A program made the position numbers and the translations under genes. Under the pieces are notes generated by a model. The model made no database searches and was not told the DNA's origin. It saw only the letters and a list, made by a program, of their open reading frames with translations. From Kiritimatiellia bacterium (GTDB lineage: Bacteria; Verrucomicrobiota; Kiritimatiellia; RFP12; UBA1067), in NCBI GenBank assembly GCA_024405265.1, contig JAKSOZ010000010.1, positions 1-51,785 of the forward strand: a stretch of 51,785 nucleotides of DNA. Direction: 5' to 3'. Shown in pieces: positions 9,019 to 16,891 of this stretch; position 1 is the first letter of the stretch; each line of letters begins with the position of its first letter.

Positions 9019-10185
9019 TCAACATCTTTTTTCCAGTTCCGCTTCGAAAGCCCCATCCTTGTCCTCGTCGTTCGTTCCGGGAACGATTTCGCCTACGCCG
9101 GTCTTCACGAATTCCGGGTGGCGAGCGACGAAAGCATCCGCCTGCAAGACGTTTTCTTCCTGCTCATTCGAGCACGTCGAATAAACGAGAAGTCCGCCCT
9201 TCTTCACGAGCGGCGCGGCGAGATCGAGTATCTCGGCTTGAAGCTTGACGAGCGCGGCGAGTTTCTCCTCGCTCCAGTTCCATCTCGCGTCCGCTCGACG
9301 TCTTAAAACTCCCGTGTTCGAACAAGGAGCGTCGACGAGTACGCGATCGAACTCTCGTCCTCTAAGCGCTTCGAGCGAATCGACGACTTCGACCTTATCT
9401 TCCAGATGAACGCGCTTCAAATTCTCGATGAGCTTACGGCGACGCTTCGGATTAACCTCGCAAGCCGTGACCTTCGCGCCGGCCCAAGCGAGCTGAATCG
9501 TCTTACCGCCCGGCGCGGCACAGGCGTCCAAAACCTTCATACCGCTTTCGACTTTCATCGCTTCTACCGCCATATAAGTCGCGGGATTCTGAACGATGAA
9601 CTCGCCTTCTTCGAAGCCGGGAACTTCCGTCACCTTTTTGCCGCGCTCGAGCTTGACGTAGCGACCAAGCGGATACGCGAGATAGGTCTCGGCAGGTTCG
9701 TTATGCCAGAGCGCGAGCTTCTCGGCCGTCTCGGCGCCGAAGCGCTTTACCCAGCGACGATAAAGTTCCGACGGGAAACTCTCGCGTTCTTCGACCGACG
9801 CGTTCTTAAGATAGCTTTCGAACTCTTCGCGACGACGAATGAGATTACGAAGAACCCCGTTCACGACTTTCGCGATATTTTTGTTCTCGCACTCCTTCGC
9901 CGCTTCAACGGTTTCGTTAACCGCGGCGAAGTCGGGAACATCCTTCATGAAGAGAATCTGCGCCGCGCCGACGTAAAGAAGCGCCTCCAGCTCTCCCTTC
10001 GGCCATGTCTTCAAAAGCTTCGAGAGGATCGAGCGAAGCGGGCGATAACGACGAATGACCGTATAAACGAGGTCCTGAATGAACGCGCGATCAATCCCCT
10101 TCTCCGGCAATAGATTCGCGGGGAAGTCCTTAGTGATGATCCAGCGAGAGATAATGAACGCGGCTGAGCGACGAGAATTCTTCAT
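9019..10185 (-). CDS. rsmB: RsmB-like 16S rRNA cytosine-C5 methyltransferase
   Basis: 388 residues. N-terminal NusB-like RNA-binding region (to about residue 130), then a Rossmann methyltransferase: VLDACAAPGGKTIQLAW (SAM site), RVLVDAPCSNTGVLRRR with the conserved PC, and YSTCSNEQEEN with the catalytic cysteine of the TC motif. This is the RsmB pattern (m5C967 of 16S rRNA). Start at 10185 is supported by the ATGA overlap with the comEC-like stop and by a TATAAT box 6 nt upstream; a longer open frame to 10269 lies inside comEC and is not needed. Confidence 0.9.
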   Translation of the reverse strand: MKNSRRSAAFIISRWIITKDFPANLLPEKGIDRAFIQDLVYTVIRRYRPLRSILSKLLKTWPKGELEALLYVGAAQILFMKDVPDFAAVNETVEAAKECENKNIAKVVNGVLRNLIRRREEFESYLKNASVEERESFPSELYRRWVKRFGAETAEKLALWHNEPAETYLAYPLGRYVKLERGKKVTEVPGFEEGEFIVQNPATYMAVEAMKVESGMKVLDACAAPGGKTIQLAWAGAKVTACEVNPKRRRKLIENLKRVHLEDKVEVVDSLEALRGREFDRVLVDAPCSNTGVLRRRADARWNWSEEKLAALVKLQAEILDLAAPLVKKGGLLVYSTCSNEQEENVLQADAFVARHPEFVKTGVGEIVPGTNDEDKDGAFEAELEKRC

Positions 10186-11393
10186 AGGTGTATTATACCA
10201 TACTTGTGTTTTGAAATCGAATGGATAAGGAGAACCAAGAGAATGAGCGCCGAATACCAAAGCGCACAAGTGAAGTAGTTCCAGTTCACGACCTCGACCG
10301 TAGCGTAAGGGATCGAAGCGACGATCTTCGAGACGTCGTACATTCCGCCGAGCGCGAGTCCGGCGAGATTATTAAGATGTGAAGCCAGAGCCGTGGAAAC
10401 GAAGCTGAGCGGTAGCGCGACGGAAAGCGAGGCGATCGCGAGCGACGCGAGAGGAACGACGAAAACGTTGGCGATAAGTCCGCCCGGCGTAAAGCGACCG
10501 AAGACATGAGCCATAATCGGAACGCTCGCCGCCCAAATCACGAACGAGAGCATCACCGATGAATACCATATCGATTTGCACTCTCGCTCGAAGCACCTTA
10601 CCCACACGACGATCATAAGCGTGATCGTAAACGACAGCGCGCTTCCGACTTCCAACAGCTTCTCGGGCGAAACCGAATGAAAGATCCAGAACGCGAGACC
10701 CCAGGCGGCGATAAGATTATAACGGCGAAAGAACACCGGCGAAAGCAAAAGTACGCTCGCCATCGCGCCCGCGCGAGTCGCGCTCGAAGTCATCCCGACG
10801 AGATATACGTATCCCCACATGATCGGAATCGTCAGCGCAGCCGAGACGCGATGAGAAATACCGACGGCGAGAAGAAGCAACCTGATCACGAGCGCGACCA
10901 CGCCGACATGAAGCCCCGATACCGCGAAAGCATGTAGCGTACCCGCGTTAACGAAAACGTCTTTATCCTCCTTGGACATCAAAGCTCGCTCGCCGAGCAT
11001 CATCGAACGCGCGAGCTTGGAGCGACGAGCGTCCCATTCGAGCCCGAGCGTTATTCGGCGAGCGACTTCGGCTTTCACTTTCTCGGCGAACTCAGGCGTT
11101 TCTTTTTCGCCTGAGCGATACCGACGACGCTCTTCGAGCGCCCAAGGTTGAAGATCGCGAAGCTCGGGACTAAGCTCTTGAGAGCGAAGCGCGAGCGTGA
11201 AGCCGACGAGCGCGATCAAGGCGATTTGAAAAGGAAGCGTTCGATAGGCGAAAGCCAAGAGTAGCGCGAAGAGCGTCACCGTCGCCGCGACCGGCCAAAG
11301 CGAAGCGTATGAGCTAAGCGTAAGCGCCGCGAAGATCCCGAGCGCGAGCGCGAGCGAAAAGATCAACCAAGCTCTCTCGACCGAACTCAGCAT
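10182..11393 (-). CDS. ComEC/Rec2-type membrane channel, core domain only
   Basis: 403 residues, very hydrophobic. The ComEC competence core is shown by NAGTLHAFAVSGLHVGVV near residue 150, followed by many membrane helices and the TSSATRAGAMASVLLLSPVF segment. Full ComEC proteins are about 700-800 residues with a C-terminal metallo-beta-lactamase nuclease domain, absent here. It may be the DNA-translocation pore of natural transformation in a minimal form. It overlaps the DinG-like gene by 7 nt. Confidence 0.85.
   Translation of the reverse strand: MLSSVERAWLIFSLALALGIFAALTLSSYASLWPVAATVTLFALLLAFAYRTLPFQIALIALVGFTLALRSQELSPELRDLQPWALEERRRYRSGEKETPEFAEKVKAEVARRITLGLEWDARRSKLARSMMLGERALMSKEDKDVFVNAGTLHAFAVSGLHVGVVALVIRLLLLAVGISHRVSAALTIPIMWGYVYLVGMTSSATRAGAMASVLLLSPVFFRRYNLIAAWGLAFWIFHSVSPEKLLEVGSALSFTITLMIVVWVRCFERECKSIWYSSVMLSFVIWAASVPIMAHVFGRFTPGGLIANVFVVPLASLAIASLSVALPLSFVSTALASHLNNLAGLALGGMYDVSKIVASIPYATVEVVNWNYFTCALWYSALILLVLLIHSISKHKYGIIHL
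10192..10202 (-). promoter_or_regulatory. Internal promoter for rsmB
   Basis: TATGGTATAAT on the minus strand; TATAAT occupies 10197-10192 and is 6 nt from the rsmB ATG at 10185. It lies inside the end of the comEC-like gene, so rsmB can also be transcribed alone, as a leaderless message. Confidence 0.6.
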
Positions 11394-13468
11394 TCGAAGA
11401 AGTTCTTGACTCGCGCGAAAATCTCGTCTCGCTCGGTTACGGTATGAACGCTCGCGGGAATCGACTTACGGAAAATAGCGCCGTAGTTCTTCGTCACGAT
11501 TCGAGGATCGGTGATGATCACGACTCCGCGATCGGCCTTCGTGCGGATAAGTCGACCGAACCCTTGGCGGAACTTGATGACCGCTTCCGGGAGATAGTAG
11601 TCGCGGAAACTCGATCCGCCTTCACGGTCGATCTTTTCCGAACGCGCCTCGACGATCGGGTCTTTCACTTGCGCGAACGGAAGCCGCGCCATCACGACGC
11701 AGGATAAAGCTTCGCCGGAGATATCGACCCCTTCCCAAAAACTCTGAGCACCGAAGACGACCGTTCGCTCGTCTTCTTTCAAGCGCCGCGTCATCGCCTC
11801 GCGGCTCATTCCTTCGCCTTGAACGTAAAGAGTGATCCCAGCTTCTTCCAATTCGCGCCGAGCGGCGAGCGCAACCGCGTTCATCATTTCGTAACTCGTG
11901 AAGAGCACGAGTGCGCGACCGTTCGTGGCCGAGAAGAGTTCACGCATAAGCCCTCCGAGTTCCTCGGCGTACTCGCTCGGAGCGGAAGAAGGATCGGGAA
12001 GGCAATCGGGCGCGAGCACCAGCGCCTGTCGGAAATAATCGAAAGGACTCGTAGCGACGAGCGACTGAAAGCGCTCGTTAAGTCCGAGTCTTCGGACGGC
12101 ATACTTGAAATCATTGCCGACTCTTAGCGTAGCCGAGGAAAGGATGACCGAGTCCTTCGTCTCGTAGAACATCGCTTTCATATCTTCAGCGACCGAGAGC
12201 GGCGCGCCGACGAGCTTCAGATACGAGTGGCGACGCTCTAAGCGAACGCGCTCGATCCAGAACGCATGAGTCTCCTTCTCCGCCGTTAAAGTGAACGCGG
12301 CGGAATTCGCGAAGGCGACGAGCATGTCGGCGATGCTGCCGAGCTGATAAGCGGCGTCTTCGCTTTCTTCGTTATCACGTAACTCATGCAGGAACGCGAC
12401 GAGACGAGTGATCTCCGCGTCGAGGCGGGACTCGACCCTGAACATGAGCTCCTTATCCCACGGCGGCGTCTTGTATCTCAGGGCGTCCGTGCGCGGCGGA
12501 AGGGAAGGCGCGATTATCTCGAAGATCTCGGCGGGCGCGCTGACGAGCGCGGCGAAAGTCTGCGTCTTGAATTTGAAGCGACGTTTAAGGCGATTCAAGA
12601 TTCGCGTAAGCTCGACCATCGAAAACTCGGCGCTCAAATACTCCGTCGCGATAGCTTCGAGGTTATGCGCTTCGTCGAAAACGATTCGTCCGTACGCGGG
12701 GAGGATTCCACCCGCCGAAGTCGCCTCGGCGAGAACGAGCGCGTGATTGACGACGACGAGGTGAGCGGCCGCGGCTTTCTTACGCGCCTTGTAAACGAAA
12801 CAGCGCGAGTAGAAAGGACAGTGGCGCCCGCTACACTCTTCGCCCGGACACGTGATCAGCGCACGAGGAAGCCCCTCGTAATTATCAAGATCGCCGTCCT
12901 TCGTCGTCTGAAGAAATTCGATAAGTCCCGGCATCGCATCTTGCTCTTCCTTCGACATCGTCCAATAACCGGAAGCGAAGAACTCGCCGAGCGCACGCAG
13001 GCAGAGATAATTGCCGCGACCTTTTAGCAGCGCGACTTTGAAAGACGAGCGAGCATCATCACTCAGAGTCTTCAGCGCCCTCGGGATGTCGGAGGAGATA
13101 AGCTGCGACTGAAGGTTACGCGTCGCGGTCGAAACGATAACCGGAGTATCGTTAACCGCCGCCCACTGAATGGATGGGATAAGATAAGCGAGCGACTTAC
13201 CGACTCCCGTTCCCGCCTCGACCATCAAATGCTCGCGAGAGTTGTAAGCGCGCGCAATCGCCGCGGTCATGTCGATCTGGCCGGGGCGCTCTTCGTAGCC
13301 GTCCATCGATCCGAGCGTCCCGCCCTTCTTCAGATGAGTCGCGACGAGCTCAGGATCGATCGGCGCGCAATCTTCATGAGTCGGGAGAGCGCGCTTGACG
13401 GCCGGCTCTCGCGACTCGGCGATAAAGTCGGCCCAAGCGGGATTATCGATGAACTCAGCCGGCGTCAA
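11387..13468 (-). CDS. dinG: DinG/XPD-like ATP-dependent DNA helicase
   Basis: 693 residues. Superfamily 2 helicase with Walker A VEAGTGVGKSLAYLIP (near residue 85), DEAH box VFDEAHN, and four spaced cysteines in the inserted segment (CLRALG, CPGEECSGRHCPFYSRC) that fit the XPD/DinG 4Fe-4S cluster. C-terminal motifs include FGAQSFWEGVDI and FRQGFGRLIR. It unwinds 5'-tailed or R-loop DNA in repair. The start is TTG at 13468, overlapping the HIT stop as TTGA; no ATG is available until residue 55. Confidence 0.88.
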   Translation of the reverse strand: MTPAEFIDNPAWADFIAESREPAVKRALPTHEDCAPIDPELVATHLKKGGTLGSMDGYEERPGQIDMTAAIARAYNSREHLMVEAGTGVGKSLAYLIPSIQWAAVNDTPVIVSTATRNLQSQLISSDIPRALKTLSDDARSSFKVALLKGRGNYLCLRALGEFFASGYWTMSKEEQDAMPGLIEFLQTTKDGDLDNYEGLPRALITCPGEECSGRHCPFYSRCFVYKARKKAAAAHLVVVNHALVLAEATSAGGILPAYGRIVFDEAHNLEAIATEYLSAEFSMVELTRILNRLKRRFKFKTQTFAALVSAPAEIFEIIAPSLPPRTDALRYKTPPWDKELMFRVESRLDAEITRLVAFLHELRDNEESEDAAYQLGSIADMLVAFANSAAFTLTAEKETHAFWIERVRLERRHSYLKLVGAPLSVAEDMKAMFYETKDSVILSSATLRVGNDFKYAVRRLGLNERFQSLVATSPFDYFRQALVLAPDCLPDPSSAPSEYAEELGGLMRELFSATNGRALVLFTSYEMMNAVALAARRELEEAGITLYVQGEGMSREAMTRRLKEDERTVVFGAQSFWEGVDISGEALSCVVMARLPFAQVKDPIVEARSEKIDREGGSSFRDYYLPEAVIKFRQGFGRLIRTKADRGVVIITDPRIVTKNYGAIFRKSIPASVHTVTERDEIFARVKNFFEC

Positions 13469-13815
13469 GGCAGGAACTTAAGCGGCTTGCCGTCGTAGCG
13501 CGGGATGATATGGAAATGAATATGCTTAACGGTCTGTCCCGAGGCTTCGCCGTTGTTCTGAAGAATATTGAAGCCGTCCGCGTTATACTTCGTCTTCACT
13601 TCCGCCGCGATCTTCTTCACTTTCAAAACGAGCGCCTTAAGAACTTCGTCATCGGTATCGAGGAGACCTTCGGAGTGTACTTTCGGGATCACCAGCGTAT
13701 GACCTTCGGAGGCGGGGTTGATGTCGAGAAACGCAAGCACCTCGTCGTCCTCATAGACTTTCGTGGAAGGAATCTCACCCGCGGCAATCGCGCAAAAAAG
13801 GCAGTTGTTCTTCAT
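13465..13815 (-). CDS. HIT family nucleotide hydrolase
   Basis: 116 residues. N-terminal CLFCAI, central GHTLVIPK, and the histidine triad HIHFHIIPR near residue 99. This is the HINT/Hit branch, which hydrolyses AMP-lysine or nucleoside phosphoramidates. Overlaps both neighbours by 4 nt. Confidence 0.93.
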   Translation of the reverse strand: MKNNCLFCAIAAGEIPSTKVYEDDEVLAFLDINPASEGHTLVIPKVHSEGLLDTDDEVLKALVLKVKKIAAEVKTKYNADGFNILQNNGEASGQTVKHIHFHIIPRYDGKPLKFLP

Positions 13816-14408
13816 AAGGCAATATAAACCAAAATCGGACGATCGGTTTTAAGACGCAGCTTCTCGGCGTTCGTCCGATTCAAAGTAGCCGAGTAGAGCG
13901 TAGTGAATTTATGATTATCGAGCGGCCACGCAAGCCCCTCGGAAGTAACGCGGGTATCGGGATCGGTCGCGAAGATCGAAACCGGCTGACCTAAGCGGCA
14001 GTCAAGCTCAAGCTCATCGTCGACCGGAAAGAAAGTCCCGTAATCGCTGATCAGCTTCACTTTCTTATCAAGCGCGAGAAAGACGTTCGCTATCGCGTGG
14101 TCTTCACGTTTACCCGAAGCGCCGAGAACGACAATATCCTCCCAACCTTTCGAGCGGCAGAAGTCGATCGCCTTCGCGAGGTCGTTCGTATCTTGATCGG
14201 GAATACGAAAGACATTCGAGAAGGTCGAAAGGGTCGAGGCGTCGATGCTGTCGAGATCGCCGACCACAACGTCCGGCTCACGCGCGAAATCATTCAAGTA
14301 ATTCTTCGCCGCGCCGTCACATGCGACGACTCGAGTCGCGGACTCCAAGAGCGTATAAGCCTTCGACGTCTTCTTAGGATAGTCGCCCGCCGCGAGAATA
14401 ACGGTCAT
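13812..14408 (-). CDS. Thiamine pyrophosphokinase
   Basis: 198 residues. Motifs of bacterial TPK: ACDGAAKNYL, PDVVVGDLDSID, QDTNDLAKAIDFC and GASGKREDHAIANV, which build the ATP/Mg and thiamine sites. It converts thiamine to thiamine diphosphate in the cytosol. Overlaps the glycosyltransferase gene upstream and the HIT gene downstream by 4 nt each. Confidence 0.9.
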   Translation of the reverse strand: MTVILAAGDYPKKTSKAYTLLESATRVVACDGAAKNYLNDFAREPDVVVGDLDSIDASTLSTFSNVFRIPDQDTNDLAKAIDFCRSKGWEDIVVLGASGKREDHAIANVFLALDKKVKLISDYGTFFPVDDELELDCRLGQPVSIFATDPDTRVTSEGLAWPLDNHKFTTLYSATLNRTNAEKLRLKTDRPILVYIAL

Positions 14409-15487
14409 CGAACGACCTCCTCGTACGCGCTCAGCGTCTTGGATAGCATCACGCTCTCGTTAAAGCGTTCACGCGCCGAAGCGCTGACCGTAGAATAGTC
14501 GAGGGTAAGCGCTCTCTCGATCGCCGCGACGAAGTCGCCGTCTTTAACGAGCACGCCGTCGATTCCGTCGCGCACGATATCAAGAGCTCCGCCGAACGCT
14601 TTCGCGACGACTCCCTTACCCATCGCGAGCGCCTCAGCCATCGAGAGTCCGAAGGCTTCTGGTTTACGAACGTTCGAGGACACGACGATATCGGCGAGCG
14701 AAAGACATTCGGGAACGCGCGACTGAGCGCCGGCGAAAATCACCTCTCCGGGAGCGGTCAGTTCGCAGGCGAGCGTTTTCAAGGAGGCGAGATATTCTTC
14801 TTTATCCTTATCGGCGCCGCCGACGATCACGAGCTTCTTCGAAGCGCGATCTTTCAGTTTCGAGAAAGCGCGAATAAGCTCGTCGAAACTCTTAAGCTGA
14901 GTGATGCGCCCGACGGCCATGATAACTCGCTTGCCCTCCGTCCCCCACTCGCGACGCTTCTCGGCGACGAACGCTTCGTCGAGCGCGGCGGGGTTGAAGC
15001 GCTCGAAATCGATCGCGAGCGGAATCACGCGCAGCTTCTCTTCGGGAACGGGATAGTTCGCTTTAAGGTAGTCGGCGATGAACCGGGACGGCATGATCGT
15101 AAGCTCACCCTTCGTCATCACCTCGCTATAACGAGAAACGGAATTAGCGCCATGAGCGTAAGTGATGAAGTGAAGGCGAAGCGAGCGATTCGCCCAAACG
15201 AAAAGCCACGCGGGGACGCGCGAGTGAACGCAAACGAGATCGGGCTTCTCCGATTTCAATAGGCGGCGAAGCTTATAAGCGCGAGCGAAGTAACTCAGCG
15301 GATTTGTGGACGTCGGGTCTTTCGGGATATGACGCGAGCCTTCTTGCTCGAGCGTCGCAACGAGCTTACCTCCGCGCGAGACGACGACGTTCTCGTGACC
15401 GGCGCGAGTCAGAAGTCTCGAGAGCGACAAGACGACGCTTTCGACGCCGCCTTGTTCCATCGCCGGTACGAGATGTACGACTTTCAC
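14405..15487 (-). CDS. GT4-family glycosyltransferase
   Basis: 360 residues with the GT-B fold of family 4: GGVESVVLSLSRLL near the N-terminus, VIPLAIDFERFNP mid-protein, VIMAVGRITQLKSFDELIRAF, and the nucleotide-sugar-binding region EAFGLSMAEALAMGKGVVAKAFGG. Probable role in capsule, LPS or glycolipid synthesis; donor and acceptor unknown. The start codon is GTG, 5 nt after the purH-domain stop, with GAGAAAA as a weak ribosome site. Confidence 0.88.
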   Translation of the reverse strand: MKVVHLVPAMEQGGVESVVLSLSRLLTRAGHENVVVSRGGKLVATLEQEGSRHIPKDPTSTNPLSYFARAYKLRRLLKSEKPDLVCVHSRVPAWLFVWANRSLRLHFITYAHGANSVSRYSEVMTKGELTIMPSRFIADYLKANYPVPEEKLRVIPLAIDFERFNPAALDEAFVAEKRREWGTEGKRVIMAVGRITQLKSFDELIRAFSKLKDRASKKLVIVGGADKDKEEYLASLKTLACELTAPGEVIFAGAQSRVPECLSLADIVVSSNVRKPEAFGLSMAEALAMGKGVVAKAFGGALDIVRDGIDGVLVKDGDFVAAIERALTLDYSTVSASARERFNESVMLSKTLSAYEEVVR

Positions 15488-15492
15488 TTTTC

Positions 15493-16173
15493 TCAGTGCT
15501 GATTGTAGGTCATATCGACTTCAGCGAAATCGCGCGAGGCGAAGAAGCCGGCGATCGCGGTATCGTAAGAAGCGGTATGCGCGAACGACTTCTTCATGAG
15601 ATTGAAGCGCGTTTCCAAGGAGAGCGTGCCGCCGTTCTTGGCGAGCTCATCGGTAAGCGCCGCGTAATCGGCGGGGTCGGTAACCGAAGCGACGCGGAGA
15701 TAGTTCTTCGCCGAGGCGCGAACCATGCAGGGGCCGCCGATATCGATATTCGTACGGGCCATCTCGGGAGTGACGCCTTCCTTCGCGATCGTTTCCTTGA
15801 AAGGATAGAGATTGACGACGACCATATCGAGAGCTTCGGCGCTGAGGCGCTTGATATCGGCCTGATGAGCGTCGTTGTATTTCTCGGAAAGGATGCCGAG
15901 GTAGATCTTGAAGTCAAGCGTCTTGACGAGGCCGCCCTGCATCTCGGGCTGACCCGTGTAGTCGGAAACCGCAACGAGCGTACCCTCGGCCTTATCGCCC
16001 AAAATCTCTTTCACCTTCGTATAAGTTCCGCCGGTCGAATAAATCTTGACTCCGGGGCAGGCGGCGACGAGCGCGGGGACGAAAGTCTCGAGGCCGGTCT
16101 TATCGCTGACGCTCATGAGGACATGCTTGACGGCGACGCGGTTGTCGATTTCGGTAACGATATTAAGCGACAT
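15493..16173 (-). CDS. IMP cyclohydrolase (N-terminal PurH domain only)
   Basis: 226 residues from the ATG at 16173. It contains MSVSDKTGLETF, STGGTYTKVKE, GGLVKTLDFKIYLGILSEKYN, VVVNLYPFKETIAKEG and IDIGGPCMVRASAKNY, all from the methylglyoxal-synthase-like IMP cyclohydrolase half of PurH. The about 300-residue AICAR formyltransferase half is missing, so the penultimate purine step must be done by another protein. Start is chosen for AAGGAAA ribosome site; a frame extending to 16251 crosses the promoter. Confidence 0.9.
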   Translation of the reverse strand: MSLNIVTEIDNRVAVKHVLMSVSDKTGLETFVPALVAACPGVKIYSTGGTYTKVKEILGDKAEGTLVAVSDYTGQPEMQGGLVKTLDFKIYLGILSEKYNDAHQADIKRLSAEALDMVVVNLYPFKETIAKEGVTPEMARTNIDIGGPCMVRASAKNYLRVASVTDPADYAALTDELAKNGGTLSLETRFNLMKKSFAHTASYDTAIAGFFASRDFAEVDMTYNQH

Positions 16174-16207
16174 GGTTCTTTTCCTTTCTACAAATCGTAA
16201 TAGCGGT

Positions 16208-16218
16208 ATTATACCATA
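16208..16218 (-). promoter_or_regulatory. Promoter for the purH-domain operon
   Basis: TATGGTATAAT, identical to the boxes before rsmB, 36407 and 49551. TATAAT ends at 16208; the start codon is at 16173, so this transcript keeps a leader of about 28 nt with an AAGGAAA ribosome site. Confidence 0.6.
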
Positions 16219-16228
16219 TTTCCCTCGG

Positions 16229-16888
16229 TTAGATGAACATGGTCTCGACATCGAGCGCGGCAGTTTCGCGCATCAGCGCCTTCACTCCATAAGTCTCGGA
16301 CTCGTAATGGCCGAGCGTCGTAAGCTTAATGCCGACGTTCTCCGCCGCGATCACTTCCGCCCAGTTGGCCTCGCCCGTGATGAACTCCTCACACTTAAGG
16401 AATTTCGCCGCAGGGGCGAACTCGCCGGCGCCGCCCGAGCATACGCCGACCTTTCGTCCGTCGGGAGTATAGCCGGTAAGCCCGATCACGTTTCCATGAT
16501 ATGAGAACGCGGGCTTGATCTTCTTAAGCTTCATTTCGCGAGCTAGTTCCCAGTTATTGCCGCAGAGCTTATTCGCGTCGAGCGGGAGATGCGAAGCGTA
16601 AATCGCGAGATCGGCATTGATCGCCGTCTTCACGATCTCGTACATCGCGCCGTCGATTCGCTTGATCCCGCCGCCCCAAGAAAGCCCATGGTGGACGACG
16701 AGGAGATCGGCGCCAGCCTTCGCCGCGGCCTTGACCGTCTTCAGACTCGCGTCGACCGCGAAAGCGATACGCTTCACCTCTTCCTTCGAACGCGCGACCT
16801 GAATCCCGTTATTGGAAACATCATCGAACTCCGACGGCTTCAAAATATCGTCGAAGAACTTCACGACTTCATTCAATTTAACACTCAT
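16229..16888 (-). CDS. Nif3-like dinuclear metal-centre protein
   Basis: 219 residues. Contains VHHGLSWGG (metal ligands), NGIQVAR near the start, YASHLPLDAN, and the C-terminal GEANWAEVIAAENVGIKLTTLGHYESE that supplies the remaining metal ligands. Length is that of the short Nif3 form without the PII-like insert. Often annotated GTP cyclohydrolase I type 2, but the true substrate is not settled. Follows the GH18 gene after 3 nt. Confidence 0.88.
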   Translation of the reverse strand: MSVKLNEVVKFFDDILKPSEFDDVSNNGIQVARSKEEVKRIAFAVDASLKTVKAAAKAGADLLVVHHGLSWGGGIKRIDGAMYEIVKTAINADLAIYASHLPLDANKLCGNNWELAREMKLKKIKPAFSYHGNVIGLTGYTPDGRKVGVCSGGAGEFAPAAKFLKCEEFITGEANWAEVIAAENVGIKLTTLGHYESETYGVKALMRETAALDVETMFI

Positions 16889-16891
16889 CGT

